Notes under the pieces: model-generated
Database searches by the model: none
The model's input: only the letters and a program-made list of their open reading frames with translations
Told to the model about the DNA's origin: nothing
Position numbers and translations under genes: made by a program
Part shown: piece by piece, positions 54,844 to 63,764 of the stretch
Layout: each line of letters begins with the position of its first letter
Numbering within the stretch: the stretch's first letter is position 1
Assembly: GCF_039889165.1 (NCBI RefSeq)
Contig: NZ_JAYMYY010000001.1
Coordinates: 248,001-312,000, forward strand
Direction of reading: 5' to 3'
DNA: 64,000 bases
DNA from: Pseudocitrobacter cyperus
Lineage (GTDB): Bacteria > Pseudomonadota > Gammaproteobacteria > Enterobacterales > Enterobacteriaceae

Positions 54844-54870
54844 ATCTATTCGTCATAACAGGGGAAGCCG

Positions 54871-56721
54871 ATGCTGCGCTCTATTGCCACTGTTTCGATC
54901 TCCGGAACATTGCCTGAAAAACTGAGCGCCATTGCGGCGGCGGGCTATCAGGGTGTTGAAATCTTTGAAAACGATCTGCTCTATTATACCGGTACGCCCG
55001 CTGAGATCCGAACGCTGGCCGACGATCTGGGATTAAAAATCACCTTATTTCAGCCTTTTCGTGATTTCGAAGGGGAGAGCCGCGAACAGTTTGCCGCCAA
55101 CCTTGAGCGAGCACGGCGTAAATTTGCGCTGATGCATGAGTTGGGTTGCGACACGCTGTTGTTGTGCAGCAATGTCTCTCCCCATTGCTCCGCAGATTTT
55201 GACCTTCAGGTGGCGGATCTGCGCGCCCTGGCGACGCTTGCGGAGCAGGAAAATATTCGCATCGGCTATGAAGCGCTGGCGTGGGGAACGCATGTTAACC
55301 ACTGGTATCAGGCGTGGGAGCGGGTAAAGGCAGTCAATAGTCCGGCGATGGGTATCGTACTGGATAGCTTCCATGTTCTCTCACTCGGCGACAACCTGAA
55401 ACGGCTCGATGACGTGCCGCTGGAGAGCATAACCTTTCTGCAACTGGCGGATGCGCCGCTGATGAAAATGGATGTGCTTGAGTGGAGCCGCCATTTTCGA
55501 TGCTTCCCTGGGCAGGGTGAGCTTCCGCTGATTGAGTTTGCCAGTGAACTGACCCGTCGGGGCTATCGCGGGCCCTGGTCGCTGGAAATCTTCAACGATG
55601 GTTTTCGCGCCTCTCCCAACGGCGCGACGGCAAAGGATGGCTACCGTTCATTGCTGTGGCTGGAGGAGCAAACCCGGCAGGCGTTAGGGCAGACCGATGC
55701 CGACCTGTTTACCTCCCGGCCTTTGCCGCAGTGGCACGGGATGGAATTTATTGAATTTGCCGCAAGCCCGTCTGATGCGAAAAAACTGGGAATGATGCTG
55801 GCCGGGATGGGCTTTCGCCAGACCGGGATGCACCGCTCAAAGCAGGTGGCGTTGTGGTGCAACGGCGAGGCGCGGGTTGTCATTAATTATCAACCCCATA
55901 GCTGGGCTGACCACTTCTATCAGCGTCATGGGGTTTCGCTTTGCGCGATGGCTCTGCGCGTGAGCGACAGCGCGTCGGTGATCGCCCGCGCGCGCGCTTA
56001 TGGCTATGCCACCTGGCAGGGGGAGGCGGGCCCGAATGAAAGTACGATCCCGGCCGTGTGCGCACCGGACGGTAGCCTTATCTATCTTATTGATGAAAAT
56101 CAGAATATTTACACCCAGGACTTCAATCTGACGCCCGATGAAAACCCAGGCGGCTTCACTGGCATTGATCATCTGGCTCTGGGAATGGAAGCCGATAGCC
56201 GTGATAACTGGGTGATGTTCTTCCGTTCTGTCTTTGGTTTTGTTCTGGAGCATGAACAAACCATGCCCGATCCCTACGGTCTGGTGCGTAGCCTGGCGGT
56301 GCAAAGCCCGCAGGGCAATATTCGTTTCGCGCTCAATATTTCGCAAAGCCGCGCTACGCAGATCGCACGTTCGGTGGCCTGCTATCAGGGCGCGGGCTTA
56401 CAACATGCGGCCTTTTCCTGCCGTGATTTATCGCAAGCGCCGCCTTTCGCATCGTCTATCGCATTACCTGTTCCGGCAAACTACTACGACGATTTAGTCG
56501 CGCGTTTTGGTCAGCCGGAAATGATGGCAACGCTGAAGCAGCAGCAAATCCTCTATGACCGTGACGCGCAGGGCGGGGAGTTTTTCCATCGCTATAGCTG
56601 GCCGTTCAGTGAAGGTCGCTTCTTTTTTGAATTGACCGAAAGGCGGGAAGGTTACGCCCAGTATGGGGCAGCAAACGCCGCTGTACGCCTTTCGGCGATG
56701 CAGTACCGTCAGTTGCTGTAG
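54871..56721 (+). CDS. quiC: 3-dehydroshikimate dehydratase, two-domain QuiC type
   Basis: 616 residues. Turns 3-dehydroshikimate into protocatechuate. The N-terminal TIM barrel (about 1-270) has the metal ligands of the bacterial QuiC1 type at the expected numbers: Glu134 (GYEALAWG), Asp165 (LDSFHVL), Gln191 (LQLADAP) and Glu239 (SLEIF). The C-terminal half (about 290-616) is a vicinal-oxygen-chelate, HPPD-like domain with GIDHLALGM and EGRFFFELTERREGY. This fusion is the QuiC1 architecture of pseudomonads. AGGGGAAGCC precedes the ATG. Followed by a carrier and a shikimate dehydrogenase homologue; no pca ring-cleavage genes appear in the window. Confidence 0.93.
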   Translation: MLRSIATVSISGTLPEKLSAIAAAGYQGVEIFENDLLYYTGTPAEIRTLADDLGLKITLFQPFRDFEGESREQFAANLERARRKFALMHELGCDTLLLCSNVSPHCSADFDLQVADLRALATLAEQENIRIGYEALAWGTHVNHWYQAWERVKAVNSPAMGIVLDSFHVLSLGDNLKRLDDVPLESITFLQLADAPLMKMDVLEWSRHFRCFPGQGELPLIEFASELTRRGYRGPWSLEIFNDGFRASPNGATAKDGYRSLLWLEEQTRQALGQTDADLFTSRPLPQWHGMEFIEFAASPSDAKKLGMMLAGMGFRQTGMHRSKQVALWCNGEARVVINYQPHSWADHFYQRHGVSLCAMALRVSDSASVIARARAYGYATWQGEAGPNESTIPAVCAPDGSLIYLIDENQNIYTQDFNLTPDENPGGFTGIDHLALGMEADSRDNWVMFFRSVFGFVLEHEQTMPDPYGLVRSLAVQSPQGNIRFALNISQSRATQIARSVACYQGAGLQHAAFSCRDLSQAPPFASSIALPVPANYYDDLVARFGQPEMMATLKQQQILYDRDAQGGEFFHRYSWPFSEGRFFFELTERREGYAQYGAANAAVRLSAMQYRQLL

Positions 56722-56799
56722 CTGTACCAACCGGTTCACTCCGGAGTAAGACCATAACAATAAGCATTCATCTGCACTCTACAACGACAGGTAAGCCCT

Positions 56800-58134
56800 A
56801 TGAACACATATAGCCATAATCGCGTGGCGACCGCTGAGGCGGTGGCGGTGGTTCCCCGCACCAGGCGGCGGATTGTCATTCTTGCGCTGCTGGCGGCAGG
56901 AACGATGATTAACTATCTCGACAGAACCGTATTAGGCATAGCCGCCCCGCAGCTTACCCAGGAGCTGGGGATCGGCGCGGCCATGATGGGGATTGTCTTT
57001 TCAGCGTTTGCATGGACTTACGCGCTGGCGCAAATCCCGGGCGGGATGTTTCTCGACCGATTCGGCAATAAAGTGACCTATTTTCTGGCGCTGAGTTTCT
57101 GGTCACTGTTTACATTGCTTCACGGTTTTGCCATCGGCCTGAAAACACTATTGCTATGCCGCTTCGGCCTTGGAGTCAGTGAAGCGCCGTGCTTCCCGGT
57201 GAATAGCCGGGTTGTCAGCGCCTGGTTTCCGCAACAGGAGCGGGCGCGCGCTACGGCGGTTTACACCGTGGGCGAATATCTGGGGCTGGCCTGCTTCGCG
57301 CCGCTTCTGTTCTGGATCATGGACGGCTTTGGCTGGCGCACCCTGTTCATTACCGTTGGCCTCTTCGGATTACTGTTTGCGCTGGTGTGGTGGCGCTGTT
57401 ATCGCGAGCCGCACGAGGATAAACGTCTTAGCGAGCAGGAGCGTCATTACATCGAGGAAGGCGGTGGCATCACCACGGGCACCGAGAAAAAGACCCACTT
57501 TAGCTGGCCGCTTATCCGCCAGTTACTGGCGAAAAGACAGATCCTTGGCGCGAGTATCGGGCAGTTTGCCGGTAATACCGTGCTGGTTTTCTTCCTCACC
57601 TGGTTCCCAACCTATCTGGCGACCGAACGGCATATGCCGTGGCTGAAGGTCGGTTTCTTCGCCATCCTGCCATTCCTGGCTGCGGCGGGCGGCGTCATGT
57701 TCGGCGGTTGGGTATCGGATAAAATTCTCAAAGCGACGGGCAGCGCCAATATCGGGCGCAAATTACCCATCGTGGTGGGATTGCTGATGGCAAGCTGCAT
57801 CATCACCGCCAACTGGCTGGAGAGTGATACGGCGGTGATCCTGGTGATGTCTTTCGCTTTCTTTGGTCAGGGGATGGTTGGGCTCGGCTGGACGTTGATC
57901 TCTGATATGGCGCCGAAAGGGCTGGGCGGCTTAACCGGCGGGCTGTTTAACTTCTGCGCCAACCTCGCGGGCATACTTACGCCGCTGGTGATCGGCTTTA
58001 TCGTCGCCGCATTTGGCAATTTCTTCTATGCGCTGATTTACATCGGCGGCGCGGCGCTGCTGGGCGTGGTGGCCTATCTCTTTATTCTTGGCGATGTGAA
58101 ACGTATTGAACTGGATAATCCACAGGGAGAATGA
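56800..58134 (+). CDS. MFS carrier of the qui cluster
   Basis: 444 residues with 12 spans, of the anion:cation symporter branch (NYLDRTVLGIAAPQL in span 1, DRFGNK motif A, GVSEAPCFPVNSRVVSAWFPQQERARA in the span 4-5 block). The family imports organic acids such as glucarate, phthalate, shikimate-like acids. Between quiC and a shikimate dehydrogenase, so quinate, shikimate or dehydroshikimate uptake is the natural guess. Confidence 0.9.
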   Translation: MNTYSHNRVATAEAVAVVPRTRRRIVILALLAAGTMINYLDRTVLGIAAPQLTQELGIGAAMMGIVFSAFAWTYALAQIPGGMFLDRFGNKVTYFLALSFWSLFTLLHGFAIGLKTLLLCRFGLGVSEAPCFPVNSRVVSAWFPQQERARATAVYTVGEYLGLACFAPLLFWIMDGFGWRTLFITVGLFGLLFALVWWRCYREPHEDKRLSEQERHYIEEGGGITTGTEKKTHFSWPLIRQLLAKRQILGASIGQFAGNTVLVFFLTWFPTYLATERHMPWLKVGFFAILPFLAAAGGVMFGGWVSDKILKATGSANIGRKLPIVVGLLMASCIITANWLESDTAVILVMSFAFFGQGMVGLGWTLISDMAPKGLGGLTGGLFNFCANLAGILTPLVIGFIVAAFGNFFYALIYIGGAALLGVVAYLFILGDVKRIELDNPQGE

Positions 58135-58135
58135 C

Positions 58136-58969
58136 ATGCAGATTAGCGGGCACACGCGCTTAATAGCCCATCTTGGCTATCCGACTGAAGGCTTTAAAGC
58201 CCCAATGATCTACAACCCCTGGTTTGCGGAGCAGGGCGTGGACGTCAAAGTGGTGCCGGTTGGGGTAAAGCCTGAAGATTATGCGACGCTCGTTCCGGCG
58301 CTGTTCACGATGAGCAACATCGCGGGGGCGCTGGTGACGATGCCGCATAAGATTGCCACCTGCGCGCTGATGGCGCGGCTGAGCCCAACGGCCACGATTG
58401 CTGGCGCGTGTAATGCCATCCGTCGCGAGGCGGATGGCTCATTAACTGGCGAGATGTTTGACGGCGATGGTTTTGTCCGCGGCATTCAGCGTAAAGGTTT
58501 TCAGACGCAGGGAGCCCGGGCGCTGGTGGTAGGCAGCGGGGGAGTGGGTTCGGCCATTGCCGCTTCGCTGGCGGCGTCGGGCGTTTCAGCTTTAACGCTC
58601 TATGATAACCGCCCGGAGGTTGCCGGAGCGCTGGCCACACGATTACAGGCGCACTACCCACGGTTGAAACTCACGCTGATGAGCAACGATCCCACCGGAC
58701 ATCACCTGGTGGTGAACGCCACGCCGCTTGGCATGAACCCTGATGACCCGCTACCGTTGCCCGCAGAGCGGCTGACGCCGGAGATGTTCGTCGGTGAGGT
58801 GGTGATGAAGCAGACGATCACGCCATTGCTAAAACTTGCCAGGGAACACGGCTGCGCAATCCAGCAGGGGACAGATATGTTGTTCGAGATGATCCCCGCG
58901 TATCTCGATTTCTTCCATCTGCCGGTGGCGACGCCGGAGCAGTTGCGTAAACTGGCGCAACTGGATTAA
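58136..58969 (+). CDS. Shikimate dehydrogenase family protein
   Basis: 277 residues. Substrate domain with VTMPHK (catalytic Lys) and MFDGDGF (Asp), NAD(P) motif VVGSGGVGSAIAASLAASG followed by LYDNRPE, an acidic residue suggesting NAD preference, and NATPLGMNPDDPLP. Overall it is a distant AroE/YdiB relative. In this cluster it would oxidise shikimate (or quinate) to the dehydro form for quiC. ATG at 58136 lies two bases after the carrier's stop, with GGGAGA upstream. Confidence 0.9.
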   Translation: MQISGHTRLIAHLGYPTEGFKAPMIYNPWFAEQGVDVKVVPVGVKPEDYATLVPALFTMSNIAGALVTMPHKIATCALMARLSPTATIAGACNAIRREADGSLTGEMFDGDGFVRGIQRKGFQTQGARALVVGSGGVGSAIAASLAASGVSALTLYDNRPEVAGALATRLQAHYPRLKLTLMSNDPTGHHLVVNATPLGMNPDDPLPLPAERLTPEMFVGEVVMKQTITPLLKLAREHGCAIQQGTDMLFEMIPAYLDFFHLPVATPEQLRKLAQLD

Positions 58970-59069
58970 CCCATTGAGAGCCTGATGCGAAGCGCCACCC
59001 GGCAGCCTTCCCCGGGTGCGTGTCGCGCATAATCCCGCTAGAATAGCGTTTTGTTTCGGACTTTTTGTC

Positions 59070-59792
59070 ATGTTACCCACCTTAACGCTTTTCGCCGCCG
59101 GCAGCCTGCGGCGTGCTTTTCTTCCGCTGAGTGAACGTTTCACTGCGCAAACCGGTATCGTGGTGAATGTTCAGTTTGGCCCGGCGGGACTGTTGCGCGA
59201 ACGCATAGAAGCAGGAGATGTTTGTGATGTGTTCGCCTCGGCTAACGCCCAACATCCGCAGACTCTGGTTGAACATGGTCTGGCGCGGGAAAGCCAGATT
59301 TTTGCCCGCAACACCTTGATCCTGACTGCACACCGCCGCTGTCAGGGCGACGCCTTAACGCTCCTGCGCGACCCCGCTCTGCGGCTGGCAACGTCCACGC
59401 CGGGCTGCGATCCTTCCGGCGACTACACCTGGCAGTTGTTTGATAATCTTGATGCCCTTGAACCGGGTCTCGGCGAGCAGCTAAAAGTTCGAGCCAGGCA
59501 GTTAGTCGGGGGACGTGATTCACTCGTCATCCCGCCAGGAGAAATCGCCGGTGGATGGTTAATCCATCAGGATCTGACCGATCTGTTTATCGGTTATGCT
59601 CACTATGCCGCGGCCCTGACGCACGATAAAAGTTTGCGTGTGGTCACGTTACCGCAGGCGCAGAGCCTACGCTGTGAGTATCACATCGCGCGGATTGCGC
59701 AGAGTGAAAATGCGCAGAAACTGTACGCCTTTATTCTTGCTGAAGAGGGGCAACGTTGCCTGCGCGATGCGGGTTTTTTAGCGGTGAATTGA
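59070..59792 (+). CDS. ModA-like oxyanion-binding protein
   Basis: 240 residues from the ATG at 59070. It matches the ModA/WtpA periplasmic oxyanion-binding fold: LTLFAAGSLRRAF at the N-terminus (FAAASL in ModA), GLLRERIEAGDVCDVFASAN, LATSTPGCDPSGDYTWQLFD and a closing GFL. ModA normally has a signal peptide before this strand; here the ATG start leaves none. A GTG at 59016 would add IAFCFGLFVMLPT, a possible signal core, but without a clear cleavage site. Its 3' end overlaps the convergent ABC ATPase gene by 15 bp. Substrate could be molybdate, tungstate or another anion. Confidence 0.78.
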   Translation: MLPTLTLFAAGSLRRAFLPLSERFTAQTGIVVNVQFGPAGLLRERIEAGDVCDVFASANAQHPQTLVEHGLARESQIFARNTLILTAHRRCQGDALTLLRDPALRLATSTPGCDPSGDYTWQLFDNLDALEPGLGEQLKVRARQLVGGRDSLVIPPGEIAGGWLIHQDLTDLFIGYAHYAAALTHDKSLRVVTLPQAQSLRCEYHIARIAQSENAQKLYAFILAEEGQRCLRDAGFLAVN

Positions 59793-60527
59793 GAACAGCG
59801 GGGCCAGCACCGGGCAGGCATAATCATCAAGCTGAACTCTGCGCACTGGCAGGCCGTAGGCGCGTTGTAGATTGACTTCCTGAACGACCTCGTGGGTTGC
59901 CCCCGCCAGCCATTCGCCGTCAGGCAACAGCAATAGCGTGTGGCTGGCAATTTGTAACGCATGTGTGGGGTCGTGAGTAGTAAACATCACCGTTCGCGCC
60001 TGCTGGTGCGCCAGGTTACTGATCAACTGAAGCACCGTCTGCTGATTGGCGAGATCCAGCGCGGAACAGGGCTCATCCAGTAAAATATTCTGGCTGGCGC
60101 TCACCAGCGCTCGCGCAATCATCACCAGTTGTTGCTGACCGCCGGAGAGCGCATGGAATGGCGCATCAGCGAGGCCACCAATATTCAACGCTTCCAGCGC
60201 CAGCATCACCTGTTGCTCATCTTCCCGCTTCGGCTGCGCAAACAGGGCGATATGCCGCGCGCGGCCCATCAGGACGACATCCCGTACCCGCCAGGCGAAG
60301 GCCGGACGAAAAGACTGCGGCACAATGGCCGCGCCGCCAGAAACATGCACACTGCCGGAAATTGCCGGTAGCACGCCGGTTATCGTATCGAGTAGCGTAC
60401 TTTTCCCTCGTCCGTTTGCCCCTATAATGGCCCAGATTTCGCCGGCATGGCAATGAATGCTCATCGGCGAAAACAGCGGCTGGTCATGACCATATTCAAG
60501 GGTTGTCAGGGAGAGTGAGGATGTCAT
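59778..60527 (-). CDS. ABC importer ATPase (FecE/BtuD type)
   Basis: 249 residues. Walker A GANGRGKST, signature LSGGQQQLVMIARAL, Walker B NILLDEP, switch His in TTHDPTH. It is the nucleotide-binding subunit of a type II importer, with the permease starting four bases before (ATGA overlap). Family members move iron chelates, B12 or, in MolBCA, molybdate and tungstate. Confidence 0.9.
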   Translation of the reverse strand: MTSSLSLTTLEYGHDQPLFSPMSIHCHAGEIWAIIGANGRGKSTLLDTITGVLPAISGSVHVSGGAAIVPQSFRPAFAWRVRDVVLMGRARHIALFAQPKREDEQQVMLALEALNIGGLADAPFHALSGGQQQLVMIARALVSASQNILLDEPCSALDLANQQTVLQLISNLAHQQARTVMFTTHDPTHALQIASHTLLLLPDGEWLAGATHEVVQEVNLQRAYGLPVRRVQLDDYACPVLAPLFSIHR

Positions 60528-61531
60528 GGGCGGGCTCCTTTTCGGGCGTTGCGCACCAGCAACAGTGTAAACAGCGGTGCGCCAATCAACGCGGTGATAA
60601 TGCCGATGGGGATCTCTGCTGCCGTCAGCGTGCGCGCCGCATCGTCCACCACAATCATAAAACTGCCGCCTAACCAGAAGGCGGTTGGCAGCAGACGACG
60701 ATGATCCGCCCCGGAGAGTAAGCGCGCCAGATGCGGGATCACCAGCCCGACCCAGGCAATACTGCCGCTCACCGCCACCTGTGCGGCGACCAGCAGGGCG
60801 CAGCAGACCAGCACGCCACGACGTAACGGTGTCACGTTTATACCTAATGCGGATGCGTCTTTGTCATCGAGTGACAGCAGATTGATGCGCCAGCGCAGCA
60901 TAAACAGAATTGATGCACCAATACCCACCGGAAGCGCCAGCATCAGCGTTTTTTGCCAGTTGGCGGTGGCGAAACTGCCAAGCAGCCAGAATACGATGTT
61001 AGGCAGTGTCTCTTCAGTATCGGCGAGATACTGCATCAGGCTCACCAGAGCCGCGAAAAAACCGCTCAAAATAATCCCGGCAAGGATGAGGATAAGTGTG
61101 CTTTCCTGACGCCCAAACGCGGCTATCAGATAGACCAGATACAGCGCCAGCAGGCCAAAGAAGAAAGTCGAACCCATCATCAGCGGCGCGCTGAACCCGC
61201 ATAAAATCGCCAGTGTTCCGCCGAAAGCTGAACCCGAGGTGACGCCGATAATGTGCGGGTCGACCAGCGGGTTCTGGAATACGCCCTGAAGTGTGGCACC
61301 AGACAAGCCAAGAGCGCCGCCCGCCAGCAACGCCATCAACAGGCGCGGTAAACGTACTGACCAGACAATCTGTTGCGCAATATCCGCAGGCGCACCGGGG
61401 TGAAAGAGTTGCCAGAGCACAGTGCCCAGCGGGAGCGGATACTGACCAAAACAGAGTGAGATGACGGCAAGAGAGAGGGTGAGCAGCACTAACCCACTCT
61501 GAAGTGCCAGCGGTTGATTACGGCTGAGCAT
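60524..61531 (-). CDS. ABC importer permease (FecCD/BtuC type)
   Basis: 335 residues from the ATG at 61531 (MLSRNQPLALQ), about ten spans. Conserved blocks: LLAGGALGLSGATLQGVFQNPLVDPHIIGVTSG and WVGLVIPHLARLLSGADHR, the coupling region. The start overlaps the end of the binding-protein gene by 14 bp, so the three are one operon, SBP-permease-ATPase. Confidence 0.92.
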   Translation of the reverse strand: MLSRNQPLALQSGLVLLTLSLAVISLCFGQYPLPLGTVLWQLFHPGAPADIAQQIVWSVRLPRLLMALLAGGALGLSGATLQGVFQNPLVDPHIIGVTSGSAFGGTLAILCGFSAPLMMGSTFFFGLLALYLVYLIAAFGRQESTLILILAGIILSGFFAALVSLMQYLADTEETLPNIVFWLLGSFATANWQKTLMLALPVGIGASILFMLRWRINLLSLDDKDASALGINVTPLRRGVLVCCALLVAAQVAVSGSIAWVGLVIPHLARLLSGADHRRLLPTAFWLGGSFMIVVDDAARTLTAAEIPIGIITALIGAPLFTLLLVRNARKGARP

Positions 61532-62585
61532 GTGCCTGCCAGTCTGTGCGGTAGAAACATTGATAGTAAGACTGAGCCTGAGCGTCGACGTCGACGTTTT
61601 TATAGCGCTCAGGATAGAGTTTCTTCGCCATCCACAGTTCGCCAATCGCCAGTGCTTCCGGCATCGGGTAGCCCCAGGCTTTGGCGTATTCCGGCATCAA
61701 CCAGACGCGATGATTTTTTACCGCGTCAATCGCCTGCCATTGCGGGTCCGTGGTTATCTCTTTCACCACTTCAGGGTAGCGATCCTGCACGAAAATGACC
61801 TGCGGGTTCCACTGTAAAACCTGTTCCAGCGAGACCTGGCGCGCCCCTTTAACCGACGCGGCTGCCACGTTCATCGCACCAGCATGCTCCATCATCAACC
61901 CGGTATATTTTCCCGAGCCGTAGGTGTTGAGATCCGGGTTCGCCATGTAAACGCGGACTCTTTTACTCGAGGCAATATCGGCCACCGGGGCATTGAATTT
62001 CTGGCGTGCTTTAAAGGTGTAATCAATCAGCGCTTCAGCCTGCTTACTGCGGTTAACCACTTCACCAATCAGGCGGATACCCTGTTTTAACCCTTCGTTA
62101 TAGGCGCGTTCTTCATCCGCCATTGTCGGGTTCATTTTATTCTTTTCGCCTGTGGCATCTTCGCGCAGGGAAACTGCTATTACTGCTACGCCGGCATTCT
62201 GGATCTGTTGGATCATCGCCGCAGGCGCATAGTTCGCGACGAACACCACCTGCGGATGGAGCGCCAGCAGGCTTTCGATATTCACCTGCGTCAGGTCGCC
62301 AGGCATTGGCAGGGTGGTTATGTTCGGCATAAATCGCGCGAAATCAGGGCCAAGTTGTTTTTTCCAGCTACTGAGAACGCCAACCACGTCTTTATCGGCG
62401 TCTAACTGCACCAGCAGATTGAGCGTTTGGTGTTGCAGAACCACCACGCGGTTAACGGTATCGGGCAGGGTGACCTGACGGCCAAGCTGGTCGGTAAGGG
62501 TGCGATCCGCCAGGGCGGGTGAAGCAACGGCAAACGTGGCGCAGAGCAGCGCAATGCCGGGGAGCAGACGTTTTATATTCAACAT
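61518..62585 (-). CDS. ABC importer substrate-binding protein
   Basis: 355 residues with a cleavable signal peptide (SPALA-DR). Two-lobed class III binding protein joined by a helix, FecB/BtuF/MolA type: VNRVVVLQHQTLNLLVQLDA, NIESLLALHPQVVFVANYAP, YMANPDLNTYGSGKYTGLMMEHAGAMNVA, WNPQVIFVQDRYPEVVKEI. Metal-chelate, haem-like or molybdate-type ligands are possible; I cannot choose from sequence. First gene of the importer operon, after a 173-bp gap from mhpR that holds a dispersed repeat. Confidence 0.9.
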   Translation of the reverse strand: MLNIKRLLPGIALLCATFAVASPALADRTLTDQLGRQVTLPDTVNRVVVLQHQTLNLLVQLDADKDVVGVLSSWKKQLGPDFARFMPNITTLPMPGDLTQVNIESLLALHPQVVFVANYAPAAMIQQIQNAGVAVIAVSLREDATGEKNKMNPTMADEERAYNEGLKQGIRLIGEVVNRSKQAEALIDYTFKARQKFNAPVADIASSKRVRVYMANPDLNTYGSGKYTGLMMEHAGAMNVAAASVKGARQVSLEQVLQWNPQVIFVQDRYPEVVKEITTDPQWQAIDAVKNHRVWLMPEYAKAWGYPMPEALAIGELWMAKKLYPERYKNVDVDAQAQSYYQCFYRTDWQAHAQP

Positions 62586-62699
62586 GGAGTGACTCTTTGA
62601 GACGGGAAGTTACGGTGTATATTTGAATATATAACGGTGGTGATTGCAAATGGTTGTGGGGGAGGTACCTATTAATTTCTGGAGAAGGGTGCGCGATGG

Positions 62700-62772
62700 G
62701 GCCCTCACCCCGGCCCTCTCCCGCAGGGAGAGGGGGCGCGATCGGTTGCGGAAGAGGGTTAGGGTGAGGGGT
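62700..62772. repeat. Dispersed palindromic repeat (CCCTCACCC/GGGTGAGGG type)
   Basis: Outer arms CCCTCACCC (62702-62710) and GGGTGAGGG (62762-62770) enclose a second palindrome CCCTCTCCC/GGGAGAGGG (62714-62734) and an AAGAGGGTTAGGG segment. This GC-rich nested pattern is a common dispersed element in enterobacterial and other gammaproteobacterial genomes. It covers the last codons and stop of mhpR. Confidence 0.75.
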
Positions 62773-63577
62773 GCTCGTAGATAATCTCTTGCTCTTCCAT
62801 GCGTTCCTCAATCTGCTTCGCCACGCGTTGCAACGCAACCAAATGCTTCGCTGCCGCCTGTTCGATAGTCATCGCTTTGGCGATATATACCAGGTTTAAA
62901 CACCCCATGACCCGTCCCTGACTGCGCACCGGCACGGCAATCGAGGCGATTTTTTCCTCCTGTTGCCAGCCGCCAAAGTTTTCGCCATAGCCATTATGGC
63001 GGGTGCGTTCCAGAATCGACGCCAGCTTCTCCGGTTCACGTGCCAGTTGATACTCTGGCTCGGGTCGGCTGGCCAGCATGTCAATAATTGGCTGTCGCTC
63101 CTGCTTTGCTGAAAACGCAAGCCAGGTAATACCGGAGGCTGTCAGCAGCAGCGGCAGGCGTCGGCCCACCATCGCACGGTGAAAGGAGAGGCGGCTGAAA
63201 CGGTGGGTGGTTTCACGCACGACCATCGCGTCAACGTCGAGAGTGGTTAAATCTGTCGGCCAAATGACCTCGCGCAATAATTCGCCAAGTAAAGGTGTTG
63301 CAAGTGCAGAAATCCAATGTTCGTCACGAAATCCTTCACTCAACTGCCGAACTTTCATCGTTAAACGGAAGCTATCGTCGGAAAGACTGCGTCTGACATA
63401 GCCCTCATCCTGGAGCGTCTCCAGCAACCGTCGCACGGTAGTGCGATGCAGGCCGCTAAACTCTGCCAGCGTCGCGGTTGATGCGCCCCCGTCGAATTTA
63501 TTTAACAAGTTTAGTAACAATAACCCTCGGGTTAATCCGCGTACCGTTTTGTATTCCGTCGTCTCGTCGTTCTTCAT
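62759..63577 (-). CDS. mhpR: IclR-family activator of mhp genes
   Basis: 272 residues (E. coli 277). N-terminal winged HTH (SGLHRTTVRRLLETLQDEGYVRRS) and IclR effector domain (WPTDLTTLDVDAMVVRETTHRFSR, GCLNLVY) match MhpR closely. The ATG at 63577 follows AGGAAAT and gives MKNDETTEYKTVRG, as in E. coli. It activates the 3-(3-hydroxyphenyl)propionate pathway. The E. coli C-terminal tail is replaced by EIIYEHPSP, whose last four residues and stop codon come from the repeat at 62700-62772. Confidence 0.95.
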   Translation of the reverse strand: MKNDETTEYKTVRGLTRGLLLLNLLNKFDGGASTATLAEFSGLHRTTVRRLLETLQDEGYVRRSLSDDSFRLTMKVRQLSEGFRDEHWISALATPLLGELLREVIWPTDLTTLDVDAMVVRETTHRFSRLSFHRAMVGRRLPLLLTASGITWLAFSAKQERQPIIDMLASRPEPEYQLAREPEKLASILERTRHNGYGENFGGWQQEEKIASIAVPVRSQGRVMGCLNLVYIAKAMTIEQAAAKHLVALQRVAKQIEERMEEQEIIYEHPSP

Positions 63578-63609
63578 ATTTCCTGACAATTCTATAGTTA
63601 AAACAACTG

Positions 63610-63626
63610 TGTGCACCTGGTGCACA
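63610..63626. promoter_or_regulatory. MhpR operator
   Basis: TGTGCACC-T-GGTGCACA is a perfect 17-bp palindrome, and close to the GGTGCACCTGGTGCACA site that MhpR uses in E. coli to activate mhpA. It lies 139 bp before mhpA and 33 bp from the mhpR start, so it can serve both directions. Confidence 0.85.
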
Positions 63627-63764
63627 TTTGCATCTGTTTTGATTGTAGCCTAAATCGGCGGACATATACTGAGCGCATTATAAAAATATATTCACATCAA
63701 TTTAACAAATGACGGCGTAACGATGTTTGCGCATGTGATTTGGCCCGAGAAGTGAGGTAATGAA

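Noticed and set aside
58981..59040. REP-like element (GCCTGATGCGAAGCG ... CACCCGG/CCGGGTG)
   Set aside because: It has a small stem and a partial resemblance to REP units, but the canonical stem is missing; it may be only a terminator-like hairpin after the shikimate dehydrogenase homologue.
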